NCBI RefSeq assembly: GCF_029143285.1
Contig: NZ_JAPDSH010000002.1
Coordinates: forward strand, 62,001-126,000
Length of the DNA: 64,000 nucleotides
Origin: Vagococcus proximus
Lineage (GTDB): Bacteria; Bacillota; Bacilli; Lactobacillales; Vagococcaceae
Reading direction: 5' to 3'
Of the stretch, positions 43,583 through 52,460 are shown piece by piece. The number at the start of each line of letters is the position of its first letter. Position 1 is the stretch's first letter. Made by a program: the position numbers and the translations under genes. Under the pieces are notes generated by a model, which was not told where the DNA came from, did no database searches, and saw only the letters and a program-made list of their open reading frames with translations.

Positions 43583-46198
43583 ATGATAGATACGCTCGGA
43601 GATACTGAAATTAACCACCAAGAGAATTATGTTGTAGGTAAAGTCGCAGCGATCTTCTTTCAGAATCCTAGCAACTTTTATAAAGTAATGCTTGTTAAGG
43701 TTGTAGATACAAATACAGCATTCGAAGAGAGCGAGATTGTTGTTACAGGTAGTTTTGGTCAAATCCAAGAAGAAGAGAGTTACCGTTTTGTGGGTAAGTT
43801 GGTTGACCATGCTAAGTATGGTCAACAATTCCAAGTTGATAATTATCAACAAGAAAAACCAACATCTGGTAGCGGCTTAATTGCTTATTTATCGGGAAGT
43901 AAATTTCCAGGTATTGGTAAAAAGACGGCCGAAAATATGGTTGATTTACTAGGTGACAACGTGATTGACATTATTTTAGATGACCCAAAACGCTTAGAAG
44001 AAGTGACGTCATTAACAAAGAGTAAGCGAGAGATGATTTTAGAAACACTTCGTTTGAATTATGGAATGGAGCAAATCGTCATTGGTTTAAACCAGTATGG
44101 CTTTGGGAGTCAATTGGCGATGGCAATTTATCAAACGTATCAAGAAGAAACATTGACTGTTATCCAAGAAAATCCATATCAGTTGACGGAAGATATTGAA
44201 GGAATTGGGTTTAAAAAAGCAGATGCTATTGCTGAACAACTAGGCTATGCTGCAGACTCACCTAAACGAATTAGAGCAGCAATAACTCACGAATTATTGA
44301 GCAGTTGTTTAGAAACAGGTGACACGTATGTCGATGCTGAAGTGTTATTGAAAAAGGCGATACGGACATTAGAGATGAGCCGTTCGTTCACCATAGCGCC
44401 TGATTTAGTGGCACAAGAGATTATCTCTGCGGTATCTGAAGGTAAGATGCAACAAGAAGGGACACACCTTTATGAGAATACATTATTCTTTTCAGAGTGG
44501 GGTGTTGGAACGGCTATACAACGCTTGTTAAGTCGCAAGAAGACAATTAAATATAACGATGATGATGTCACGTCTAATTTGGAGATGATTGAAAAGAACT
44601 TTGGGATAAGTTATGGTGATTCTCAAATCCAAGCCATAAAAGAAGCAATTAAATCACCCTTGTTTATTTTAACAGGAGGACCAGGTACAGGTAAGACAAC
44701 TGTTATTAATGGGATTGTAAACCTGTTTGCAGAATTAAATGGATTATCCTTAGATATTGACGATTATACAAATGATATTTTTCCTATCTTACTAGCTGCA
44801 CCAACCGGTCGTGCAGCTAAGAGGATGAACGAAACAACGGGGTTACCAGCAAGCACCATTCACCGTCTACTAGGTTTAAATGGGCGCGAAAAAAATGCTA
44901 GTCTAAGTGCGAAAGAATTAGAAGGCGGGCTTTTAATTGTTGATGAGATGTCAATGGTTGACACATGGTTGGCAAACACTTTATTAAAAGCTATTCCAAC
45001 GAATATGCAAGTCATTTTTGTTGGAGATAAAGACCAGTTGCCTTCAGTAGGACCTGGTCAAGTGCTACATGATTTGTTAGCAATTGAAGATATTCCGAGT
45101 TGTGAGTTGATAGATATATACCGCCAAGAGAATGAGTCGAGTATTATTCCACTGGCTCATGATATTAAGGATGGTAGGTTGCCAGCTGATTTTGCTCAAA
45201 ACAAAAGTGATCGCTCTTTCATACGTGCAAGTGCTTATCAGATTGAAGAAGTGATAAGGCAGGTTGTAACGAAAGCACAAGCAAAAGGCTTCACACCAAC
45301 TGATATCCAAGTACTTGCACCGATGTATCGTGGGGTTGCAGGGATTGATAATATTAATAATATGATGCAAGAAATTTTCAACCCTAATGAAACAGGTCAA
45401 CGTAAAGAAGTGAAATGGAACGATAAGGTATTCCGAATAGGAGACAAGGTTCTTCACTTGGTTAACAGTCCAGAGTCTAATGTGTTTAATGGTGATATGG
45501 GGAAAATTGTAGGGATAACTTTAGCAAAAGAATCGGATGATAAGGTTGATGAATTAACTATCGAGTTTGATAGTAATGAGGTCACGTATAAACGTAATGA
45601 GTGGAATAAGATTACGCTATCGTATTGTTGCTCTATTCATAAATCACAAGGTAGTGAATTTAAAATGGTAATTCTACCAATGGTGAAGCAGTATCAGCGT
45701 ATGTTACAGCGTAACCTCTTTTATACGGGATTAACGCGGAGTAAAGATTTACTTATTCTAATTGGGGAACCAGAAGCTTTTGACAGGTGTGTAAAAAATG
45801 AAGGTGACAACCGTCAGACGACATTACAGGAACGCATTATTTCAGCTGGAGATATGTCACTTGCAGTAAGAACCCAACTTGAGGCGTATGAGTCTGGATT
45901 ACTGGCAGAATCCACAGAAGATATTGATGGAGGCTTAGGTTCATATGATCCAATTCCGAAAGAAAAACTTAAAGAACTAAAAGCTAAAGAATTTAAAACT
46001 GAAGATGAAGTGGTAATTCGAGAGAAACAACAAGTAAAAGAAGTCTCATTATTTGATGAGATAGAAGAGGAATGTTCGATTATTTCAGAGCCTGTTAAAG
46101 CTGCTGTTGGTGAAAAGCAAATGGATGTTTCAATTCAAGCAGGCAATGTTGATCCTATGATAGGGATGGGAAATGTCACACCATACGATTTCATGTAA
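43583..46198 (+). CDS. recD2: ATP-dependent DNA helicase RecD2 (YrrC-like)
   Basis: This 871-residue SF1B 5'-3' helicase works without RecBC, in repair and replication fork maintenance. The N-terminal region (1-100) is OB-like, then helix-hairpin-helix segments (FPGIGKKTAENMVDLLG, IEGIGFKKADAIAEQLG) around 110-215. Walker A is GGPGTGKTT (near 367), Walker B is LIVDEMSMVD, and motif VI-type FYTGLTRSKDLL occurs late, with KSQGSEFKMVILP before it. The last about 100 residues form a charged tail longer than in the Bacillus homologue. The ATG follows AAAGGAGG. Confidence 0.93.
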   Translation: MIDTLGDTEINHQENYVVGKVAAIFFQNPSNFYKVMLVKVVDTNTAFEESEIVVTGSFGQIQEEESYRFVGKLVDHAKYGQQFQVDNYQQEKPTSGSGLIAYLSGSKFPGIGKKTAENMVDLLGDNVIDIILDDPKRLEEVTSLTKSKREMILETLRLNYGMEQIVIGLNQYGFGSQLAMAIYQTYQEETLTVIQENPYQLTEDIEGIGFKKADAIAEQLGYAADSPKRIRAAITHELLSSCLETGDTYVDAEVLLKKAIRTLEMSRSFTIAPDLVAQEIISAVSEGKMQQEGTHLYENTLFFSEWGVGTAIQRLLSRKKTIKYNDDDVTSNLEMIEKNFGISYGDSQIQAIKEAIKSPLFILTGGPGTGKTTVINGIVNLFAELNGLSLDIDDYTNDIFPILLAAPTGRAAKRMNETTGLPASTIHRLLGLNGREKNASLSAKELEGGLLIVDEMSMVDTWLANTLLKAIPTNMQVIFVGDKDQLPSVGPGQVLHDLLAIEDIPSCELIDIYRQENESSIIPLAHDIKDGRLPADFAQNKSDRSFIRASAYQIEEVIRQVVTKAQAKGFTPTDIQVLAPMYRGVAGIDNINNMMQEIFNPNETGQRKEVKWNDKVFRIGDKVLHLVNSPESNVFNGDMGKIVGITLAKESDDKVDELTIEFDSNEVTYKRNEWNKITLSYCCSIHKSQGSEFKMVILPMVKQYQRMLQRNLFYTGLTRSKDLLILIGEPEAFDRCVKNEGDNRQTTLQERIISAGDMSLAVRTQLEAYESGLLAESTEDIDGGLGSYDPIPKEKLKELKAKEFKTEDEVVIREKQQVKEVSLFDEIEEECSIISEPVKAAVGEKQMDVSIQAGNVDPMIGMGNVTPYDFM

Positions 46199-46199
46199 A

Positions 46200-46240
46200 A
46201 AAATAACCAGATGCTAAGATAGCATTAGGTTATTTTTTTT
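46200..46240. terminator. Terminator shared by recD2 and the lipid kinase gene
   Basis: AAATAACC (46201-46208) pairs with GGTTATTT (46228-46235), continued by ATGCT/AGCAT inside, then a T-run. Confidence 0.85.
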
Positions 46241-47204
46241 ATAGCCAGAATAGCCTTTTTTTTGTAGTAAAGCTTATATCAAAGGTGCGATAGCCCATTT
46301 CCTCACCGTCAACTTGACCATATTGTGGTGTGTTGCTTATAAGCCTAGCTTCAGTCGTGTTATATTGATGCAAGTATTTAGAAGCGAGATGTTTGCGTCT
46401 AAGGAGTTGACCAATTAAACGAGCCAATTTCGGGAAGGCAATTCTTTCAACAATCATAATGGTCATGTCTTCTTTTTTAGGATCAGCGAAAGGTGCTAAA
46501 GCAACCCCACCACCAAAGTAGGGGTGGTTGGTTGTCGTACATAAAAAAGTATTGTTGAATGCAGTTGTCTCATCGTCAGTGATAAGCGTTAAAGGAAACC
46601 CTTTTTGTTTAAAAATGACACTAGTAGCCGCTGTGAGGTAACTCAGTGACCCTATTTTTAACTTGTTAAGTTGCTTTTTAGCTGTGGAGTGATTAGCAGT
46701 TGCCACAATGTTAGCATCAACACCTATGCCAATATTATTTGAGCAGTAGTTTACATCACCTGTGTTATTATCTTTGTAACAAAGTGTGTTATAAAAATCA
46801 GGTTCATTAAGTTGTAAAAGGTGTTCAAGAGCCTCAACGGGCTGTCGTTCTAAGTTGACACCTCTAGCAAAGTCGTTGCCAGAACCACAAGGAATATAAC
46901 CGATAGGAATATCAGTATGTTCACCAAAAGCATTAATCACTTCATGAAGTGTGCCGTCGCCTCCAAGGACAACAAGTAAAGGGAAATGAGTATTAGTGTC
47001 ATTTAATTTGGAAGACCAGGGAGCTAATACTGAATTAAGAAGTTGCTTAGCAAGTGTGACAGCATGTCCGTGGTACTCTGATATATGAGTGTCATATGAA
47101 ATATGATGAGTGTTTAGGTAATGTTTAACATGTTCAGCAGCTTTTTTACCAGTACCGCTGCCAGCTTTTTCGTTAATAAGTAAGTGCAAGTGTAAGTCTG
47201 TCAT
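46239..47204 (-). CDS. Diacylglycerol/lipid kinase family protein (YegS/DgkB-like)
   Basis: This 321-residue soluble kinase has the DAGK catalytic motif LVVLGGDGTLHEVINAF (near residue 75) and PCGSGNDFARG (near 105). A C-terminal beta-rich domain (TNHPYFGGGVALAP, VDGEEMG) is also typical. DgkB in Gram-positive bacteria phosphorylates diacylglycerol left from lipoteichoic acid synthesis; other members act on undecaprenol or similar lipids. No signal peptide. The exact lipid substrate is uncertain. Confidence 0.87.
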   Translation of the reverse strand: MTDLHLHLLINEKAGSGTGKKAAEHVKHYLNTHHISYDTHISEYHGHAVTLAKQLLNSVLAPWSSKLNDTNTHFPLLVVLGGDGTLHEVINAFGEHTDIPIGYIPCGSGNDFARGVNLERQPVEALEHLLQLNEPDFYNTLCYKDNNTGDVNYCSNNIGIGVDANIVATANHSTAKKQLNKLKIGSLSYLTAATSVIFKQKGFPLTLITDDETTAFNNTFLCTTTNHPYFGGGVALAPFADPKKEDMTIMIVERIAFPKLARLIGQLLRRKHLASKYLHQYNTTEARLISNTPQYGQVDGEEMGYRTFDISFTTKKRLFWL

Positions 47205-47294
47205 AAAAAACTCCCTTCGTAGACGTTTATTATATCAAAAAAACTCGGATTTGTAAGAAGGCCTTTAATAAAAAAATTATTCTTTGAAAGAGAC

Positions 47295-47323
47295 TTGTAA
47301 CTCTAAATTGATTAGCCTATAAT
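47295..47323 (+). promoter_or_regulatory. Promoter of queT
   Basis: TTGTAA (47295-47300), a 17-base spacer and a perfect TATAAT (47318-47323) lie about 45 bases before the riboswitch stem. Confidence 0.7.
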
Positions 47324-47371
47324 GTAAAGCGGTTGCTTTATTGAGGGAAGTAATCATAGGACAATGACCTC

Positions 47372-47411
47372 GACGCGGTTCATCAACCATCCCGCGTAAT
47401 CAAAACTAGGA
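47372..47411 (+). promoter_or_regulatory. PreQ1-I-type riboswitch of queT
   Basis: The stem ACGCGG (47373-47378) with CCGCGT (47392-47397) encloses a TTC-containing loop and is followed by an A-rich tail AATCAAAACTA that runs into AGGAGGAGG. This is the layout of the class I preQ1 aptamer (stem, loop beginning GGTTC, tail ending AAAACTA). Because the tail abuts the ribosome site, ligand binding should hide it and shut off translation. The gene behind it is a preQ1 transporter component, which fits. Confidence 0.82.
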
Positions 47412-47424
47412 GGAGGAAAAGTAA

Positions 47425-47922
47425 ATGACAACAACTAATAAAACGAAATTCCTTGTAATAAATGGTGTGATTGCGGCAATGTATGTGGCGCTTTCAGTCC
47501 TATCACCTTTTTCTCAAGGAATCATTCAATTCAGAGTATCTGAAAGTTTAAACCATTTAGTCGTTTTTAACAAAAAACTAATGTGGGGTGTTGTAGGGGG
47601 CGTCGTCCTTTATAACTTATTATTTTCAGAACTTGTTTGGCTAGATGTTTTGTTTGGTGGCGGTCAAACCTTTATTGCATTAGGTTTAACGGCTTTACTA
47701 ACGAAATATGTCCCAAACATGCTGATGCGTATGATTTTGAATATCGTATTCTTTACCATTAGTATGGTATTAATTGCCATTATGATTATCATTACTGCAG
47801 ATGTGCCAATCCCATTTTGGGCAACTTACGGCAGTCTTGCATTAAGTGAATTAATTATTATGACGATTTCAGCACCGATTATGTACGCAATTAATAAATC
47901 CTTAAAGTTTGATAAAATGTAA
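47425..47922 (+). CDS. queT: QueT, substrate-binding (S) component of a preQ1 ECF transporter
   Basis: This 165-residue membrane protein has five or six helices and matches the QueT (COG4708) family: TTTNKTKFLVINGVIAAMYV at the start, the QGIIQFRVSESLNHLVVF segment and GVVGGVVLYNLLFSELVWLDVLFGG. It binds queuosine precursor preQ1 and works with the shared ECF module, whose genes are elsewhere. Translation is probably turned down by preQ1 through the leader. Followed by a strong terminator shared with argS. Confidence 0.93.
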   Translation: MTTTNKTKFLVINGVIAAMYVALSVLSPFSQGIIQFRVSESLNHLVVFNKKLMWGVVGGVVLYNLLFSELVWLDVLFGGGQTFIALGLTALLTKYVPNMLMRMILNIVFFTISMVLIAIMIIITADVPIPFWATYGSLALSELIIMTISAPIMYAINKSLKFDKM

Positions 47923-47960
47923 AAAAGCCAACACCCCTTATCAAGGGTGTTGGCTTTTTT
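47921..47960. terminator. Terminator shared by queT and argS
   Basis: A 16-base perfect stem (47921-47936 with 47945-47960) has A6 and T6 ends. Confidence 0.95.
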
Positions 47961-47966
47961 AGTATT

Positions 47967-49658
47967 TTACATTTCTTCAGGTGCTTCTAAACCTAATAGA
48001 CGTAAGTCTTCTTTTAATACAACTTTAACAGCATGAACTAGAGCAAGACGAGCTTGTTGTTCGCTATCATCATTAACAATTTTTGTGTGAGCATAGTATT
48101 TATTGAAAGCTTGAGCTAACTGAATGGCGTGTTTAGCAATAACAGATGGTTCATATTTTTCAGACGCGCGAACCACTGTAGCAGGGAACGCTTGAAGTAA
48201 TTTAATAACTTCCCAACTTTCAGTATCGCCAAGAGAGTAATCAGCACCTTCTTGAGCTTCAAAGTTAGTTTTACGTAAAATAGAAGCACAACGAGTGTGA
48301 GTGTATTGTACGTAAGGACCTGTTTCACCTTCGAAACGGACAACTTCTTCTAGTGAGAAGTCAAAGTTATTTAGACGGTCGTTTTTAAGGTCGTGGAAGA
48401 TAACAGCGCCAACCCCAACTTGATGAGCGACTTGGTCTTTGTTAGCTAGATCAGGATTTTTAGCTTCGATTTGAGCTTTAGCTAAGCTGATTGCTTCATT
48501 AAGAACTTCTTCAAGTAAGACGATTTTACCTTTACGAGTTGATAATTTTTTACCATCTTTTGTGATTAAGCCGAACGGTACATGATGGATATCATTAGCC
48601 CAATCAAAACCTAATTCGTTTAAGACTGCTTTTAATTGTTTAAAGTGAATAGATTGTTCATTCCCTACAACGTAGATAGATTGTGCGAAGTCGTAGTTTT
48701 CTTTACGGTAGAACGCAGCAGCTAAGTCACGTGTCATGTATAAAGTAGCGCCATCAGACTTGCGGATAAGAGCAGGATTTAAGTCATATTTTTCTAAATC
48801 AACAATATCAGCACCTTGACTTGATACTAATAGATTTTTTTCTTGTAAGACATCAATAACAGGTTGCATTTTATCGTTATAGAAAGCTTCACCGTTTAAT
48901 GAATCAAATGTAATACCTAATAAATCATAAACGTGTTGGAATTCTTTTAATGATTCTTCACGGAACCATGTCCATAAGTTTGTCGCTTCTTCATCGCCAT
49001 CTTCTAATTTCTTGAACCAAGCACGACCTTCATCTTCTAAACTAGAATCTGTTTCAGCATCTTCATGGAATTTTACATATAAACGTAATAGTTCTTGAAT
49101 AGGAGCAGCTTTAACAGCTTCTTCCGAACCCCATTTTTTATAAGCAACCATTAATTTACCAAATTGGGTTCCCCAGTCACCTAAGTGATTGATACGGATT
49201 GACTCGTAGCCAATTTTATCCATAATTTTAGCTAGTGAATTCCCAATAACTGTTGAACGTAGGTGTCCCATTGACATTGGTTTAGCAATATTTGGTGAAG
49301 ACATATCGATAGGGACTTTACGTCCTTCGCCGATTGTTGTGTTACCGTAGTTAGCATCTTCTTTTAGGATGGCTTGTAGCGTATCGTTACTTACAAGGCG
49401 TTTGTCTAAGAAGAAATTAATGTATGGTCCGACTACTTCAACTTTTTCAAATGCTTCAGTAGGGATGTTTTCTACGATTTCTGCTGCTATAGCTTGGGGT
49501 GCTTTACGCATAACTTTAGCTAATGAGAAAACAGGAAAAGCCACATCGCCATGTTGGGCTGTTTTAGGGTTTTCTAATAAATTTAAAATGTCATCTACTG
49601 ATAGATGTTCGGATAGTGCTTGATTAAGGGCAGTTGCTACAACGTTTCTTTCATTCAT
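47967..49658 (-). CDS. argS: Arginyl-tRNA synthetase
   Basis: This class I synthetase loads arginine on its tRNA. The HIGH-like motif is SMGHLRST in [20 protein letters not shown], and the ATP-binding second half shows [17 protein letters not shown]. The C-terminal anticodon domain is of the DALR type. The frame is open 12 codons further upstream, but the ATG at 49658 lies behind GGAGG (nine bases), giving 563 residues, the usual length. Divergent argR beside it is a frequent Firmicutes order. Confidence 0.95.
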   Translation of the reverse strand: MNERNVVATALNQALSEHLSVDDILNLLENPKTAQHGDVAFPVFSLAKVMRKAPQAIAAEIVENIPTEAFEKVEVVGPYINFFLDKRLVSNDTLQAILKEDANYGNTTIGEGRKVPIDMSSPNIAKPMSMGHLRSTVIGNSLAKIMDKIGYESIRINHLGDWGTQFGKLMVAYKKWGSEEAVKAAPIQELLRLYVKFHEDAETDSSLEDEGRAWFKKLEDGDEEATNLWTWFREESLKEFQHVYDLLGITFDSLNGEAFYNDKMQPVIDVLQEKNLLVSSQGADIVDLEKYDLNPALIRKSDGATLYMTRDLAAAFYRKENYDFAQSIYVVGNEQSIHFKQLKAVLNELGFDWANDIHHVPFGLITKDGKKLSTRKGKIVLLEEVLNEAISLAKAQIEAKNPDLANKDQVAHQVGVGAVIFHDLKNDRLNNFDFSLEEVVRFEGETGPYVQYTHTRCASILRKTNFEAQEGADYSLGDTESWEVIKLLQAFPATVVRASEKYEPSVIAKHAIQLAQAFNKYYAHTKIVNDDSEQQARLALVHAVKVVLKEDLRLLGLEAPEEM

Positions 49659-49900
49659 AGTATTAATCCTCCAATTAGTTTCTTCTGTAAACAATCTTCT
49701 GATAATGAAAAGCAGAATAAATGGACAGTCTACGAGATATATGTGGCTAATTATATCAAAAAAACAAGCGAAATACTATCAAAATTAAAGAATAGTCAGT
49801 GCATAAAAATTAATAAAAGTAAATATTTACACATGAATTATACATAATATAAAAAAAACTTGGTATACTAGATGAAAAGAACAAGAGCTAGGAGGAGACT
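49659..49900. other. Divergent argS/argR intergenic region
   Basis: No gene is seen in these 242 bases. An extended -10 (TGG-TATACT, near 49862-49870) precedes argR, and a perfect palindrome GTAAATATTTAC lies at 49819-49830. A T-box core was looked for and not found on the argS side. No convincing ArgR box is evident. Confidence 0.4.
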
Positions 49901-50353
49901 ATGAAAAAGAGCAGCCGCCAAGGAATTATCAAAAAAATTATTCAAGAACAAGATATTGAGACGCAAGAAGACTTATTATTAGCCCTCGTAAATGAAGGTA
50001 TGCAAGCGACACAAGCTACTATCTCTAGAGATATTCGTGAGCTAGGTATTGTCAAAGGTAGAAATGCGGAAGGTCGTACGAAATATGTGATGAATACGCA
50101 AGTGGTTAATGACGGTGAAGAACGCTTAAAAGAAGTGGTTGAAGAATCAGTTAAATCAATTAGTCAAGTGCAATTTATGGTAGTCGTGCAAACTTATTTA
50201 GGAGCAGCAAATATTATTGGAGCTATTATAGATGATTTAGGGCTAGAAAATGTCGCAGGCACGTTGGCAGGCGCCAATACATTATCGATTATTACAACAA
50301 GTAATGAAGCGGCCGCAGAATTGGAAAAACAATTACAAAATTATTTAAAATAA
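49901..50353 (+). CDS. argR: Arginine repressor ArgR/AhrC
   Basis: This 150-residue hexameric regulator has an N-terminal winged helix (about 1-70, NEGMQATQATISRDIRELGIVKGRN) and a C-terminal arginine-binding domain with the GTLAGANT motif (near 121). Arginine-bound ArgR represses biosynthesis and induces catabolism. The ATG follows GCTAGGAGGAGACT. Lactic acid bacteria often have two paralogues (ArgR and AhrC); which one this is cannot be told. Confidence 0.94.
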   Translation: MKKSSRQGIIKKIIQEQDIETQEDLLLALVNEGMQATQATISRDIRELGIVKGRNAEGRTKYVMNTQVVNDGEERLKEVVEESVKSISQVQFMVVVQTYLGAANIIGAIIDDLGLENVAGTLAGANTLSIITTSNEAAAELEKQLQNYLK

Positions 50354-50398
50354 AGAAAGGATACGATAATAAAAAATTATCGTATCCTTTCTTTATTT
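50348..50398. terminator. Very long bidirectional terminator of argR and the YheO-like gene
   Basis: A 23-base perfect stem (50348-50370 with 50376-50398) surrounds AAAAA. The stop codons of both convergent genes lie inside the stem. Confidence 0.93.
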
Positions 50399-51058
50399 TA
50401 TTTTTGCCATATAGCGATAGATACTTGGTTCGGACATTTCCAAACGTTTGGCAACTTCTGCTACGCCACCTTTTAGTAAGAAAACACCTTTATCACTCAA
50501 ATCAGCTATGATATCTTCTTTGTCAGTAATGCTAAGCTCTCTTGTCATAGAAGGATAGTGGTCCAGTGTACTATCGATTAGTGATGCCATCAGCTCATCA
50601 ATATTTTGTCCTAATTTTTCAGGTTCGTCAGCAATAATTTCTGAAACAGTAGGTGTATTATCAATTGGAAATGATGTTAAGCCAATCAATTTAGTAAGTT
50701 GATCCCGCATGTCAACTAAGTCAGATACTAAAACATTGATGCATAGCATACCGATAAGTTGATGCGTATCATCTTTTATAAAGTAACTTGACGAACGACA
50801 CAGTTTTCCATCAGTGGTATGAGAACGATAGTTTGCTACATAGTCACTTGTTAAGTATTTTTGTTCTTTAATTTGTTTGAGAGCCATATCAGTTAATGGG
50901 CCACCTATTTTACGGTTGCTAAGATTACCGGATAAGGCGATGATTGAACTTTCTGGAGAGCTAACATCGTGAAGTAATATTTCACTATTTTCGCCTAGTA
51001 TTTCATGGATAAAAGGGACTAAAACTTTGTAATAATTAAAAATTTGATTGTATTTCAA
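50393..51058 (-). CDS. YheO-type transcriptional regulator (PAS-like plus HTH)
   Basis: This 221-residue protein has a YheO-like PAS-type N-terminal domain (about 1-115, ILLHDVSSPESSIIALSGNLSNRKIGGPLTD) and a C-terminal helix-turn-helix (about 180-221, GVAEVAKRLEMSEPSIYRYM). In this family, DauR and DguR control D-amino acid catabolic genes, some beside RidA. The start is TTG behind AGGAG. It is divergent from an MFS-isomerase-RidA operon, which it most probably controls. Ligand unknown. Confidence 0.85.
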   Translation of the reverse strand: MKYNQIFNYYKVLVPFIHEILGENSEILLHDVSSPESSIIALSGNLSNRKIGGPLTDMALKQIKEQKYLTSDYVANYRSHTTDGKLCRSSSYFIKDDTHQLIGMLCINVLVSDLVDMRDQLTKLIGLTSFPIDNTPTVSEIIADEPEKLGQNIDELMASLIDSTLDHYPSMTRELSITDKEDIIADLSDKGVFLLKGGVAEVAKRLEMSEPSIYRYMAKIK

Positions 51059-51124
51059 TTTTTTTCACTCCTATATGGACATGTTCTATCGTCATTATAG
51101 CAAACAATTCTTAAAAAAATAACC

Positions 51125-51153
51125 TTGACAATTTTTTTGTAAGCCTTTACAAT
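51125..51153 (+). promoter_or_regulatory. Promoter of the MFS-isomerase-ridA operon
   Basis: TTGACA (51125-51130), a 17-base spacer and TACAAT (51148-51153) form a near-consensus promoter. Confidence 0.75.
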
Positions 51154-51162
51154 GATAATAAA

Positions 51163-51178
51163 TTATTATTAATAATAA
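51163..51178. promoter_or_regulatory. Perfect palindrome at the transcription start (operator candidate)
   Basis: TTATTATT and AATAATAA form a perfect 16-base palindrome about 10 bases downstream of the -10 box. Binding there would block transcription start. The divergent YheO-type protein is the obvious candidate. The sequence is AT-only, so chance is a real alternative. Confidence 0.4.
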
Positions 51179-51204
51179 AAAGTTATTAAAAGGAGACGTT
51201 AAAA

Positions 51205-52455
51205 GTGAAAGAAAACATGAAAAAGTGGTTAACGTTAATGATTCTAATTTTAGCAGGAGGAACAATTTTTAAACTGTCATCATTAAAAGATGCTTTTTAT
51301 ATTCCAATGCAAGAATATTTTCATTTAACACATACCCAAATAGGTATGGCTTTATCTGTATATGCAATTGTTCAAACAATAGGTTATGTTTTTTCAATTT
51401 ATTTATCGGATAGATTTTCAAGAAAGATCATGTTGCCGCTCGGTTTGATCGGAGTAGGTGTTATAGGACTATATCTATCAACATTCCCTGGTTATATAGG
51501 TATACTTGCTGCTTGGGGAGGTATGGCAGTTTTTGCAGAGGTTATTTTTTGGCCAGTATTAATAAAAACGGTTCGGTTGTTAGGTAATTCGGATGAGCAA
51601 GGCCGTATGTTTGGATTTTTAGAAGCAGGGCGTGGTGTTATTGATACGATTATCGCTTTCTCTGGTTTAGCTCTTTTTGTCAAATTGGGAAGTGATGCAG
51701 TAGGATTTAGAGCAGCCATTTTATTCTTCTCAGCTACAACGATTATCGTAGGTATTATTGTTTACTTCTTTATCGACCCAGAGTCTTCAGATGAAGTAGT
51801 TGATGATGGTGACGATAAAAAAGCAGTAGCACTCGCAGGAGCAAAACGAGCAGTTAAAATTCCAGAACTATGGATTGCCTCATTAATTATTTTCTGTGTA
51901 TATACAGTATATGCTGGTTTAACTTACTTTATTCCATTTTTAAAAGATGTATACAAGATGCCTGTTGCTTTGGTTGGGGCATATGGGATTATCAATCAAT
52001 ACGGATTAAAAATGATTGGTGGCCCAGTTGGAGGAATTATGTCAGATAAGGTATTTAAATCACCAACAAAATATTTAAAATATACCTTTTTACTAGCTGC
52101 AGCCATGATAGGGGGATTCACTTTATTACCACATAATTCAATGAATATTTATCTAGGTATGACATGCACATTGTTATTCGGGAGTGTTATTTTCAGTCAG
52201 CGTGCGATTTTCTTTGCACCATTGGATGAAATTGATATTCCAAAAGAAATTAGTGGAGCAGCGGTGTCAATTGCTTGTCTTGTAGGATATGCACCATCGA
52301 TGTTCGCTTTTACGTTATATGGAACAATTATTGATAAGTTCCCTGGTTTAACAGGCTATCGATATGTCTTCATGGTAATGGCAGGTTTTGCGATGGCAGG
52401 TTTTGTAGTATGTACTTATTTACTTAAAAAAATTGAAGCTAAGAAAAGAGGTTAA
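51205..52455 (+). CDS. Major facilitator superfamily transporter
   Basis: This 416-residue protein has 12 hydrophobic helices and an MFS motif A-like IYLSDRFSRKIMLPLG (near residue 70). The second half repeats GIMSDKVFKSPTKYL. It starts at GTG behind AAAGGAG; an ATG four codons later is possible. It is followed after five bases by the isomerase gene, so both are translated together. Substrate likely an organic acid, amino acid or sugar acid whose breakdown is carried out by the neighbours; this is inference. Confidence 0.85.
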   Translation: MKENMKKWLTLMILILAGGTIFKLSSLKDAFYIPMQEYFHLTHTQIGMALSVYAIVQTIGYVFSIYLSDRFSRKIMLPLGLIGVGVIGLYLSTFPGYIGILAAWGGMAVFAEVIFWPVLIKTVRLLGNSDEQGRMFGFLEAGRGVIDTIIAFSGLALFVKLGSDAVGFRAAILFFSATTIIVGIIVYFFIDPESSDEVVDDGDDKKAVALAGAKRAVKIPELWIASLIIFCVYTVYAGLTYFIPFLKDVYKMPVALVGAYGIINQYGLKMIGGPVGGIMSDKVFKSPTKYLKYTFLLAAAMIGGFTLLPHNSMNIYLGMTCTLLFGSVIFSQRAIFFAPLDEIDIPKEISGAAVSIACLVGYAPSMFAFTLYGTIIDKFPGLTGYRYVFMVMAGFAMAGFVVCTYLLKKIEAKKRG

Positions 52456-52460
52456 TTGAA

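Noticed and set aside
49819-49850. ArgR box in front of argR (TGAATTATACA)
   Set aside because: The half sites are separated by one base instead of the usual four, and no second site is seen.
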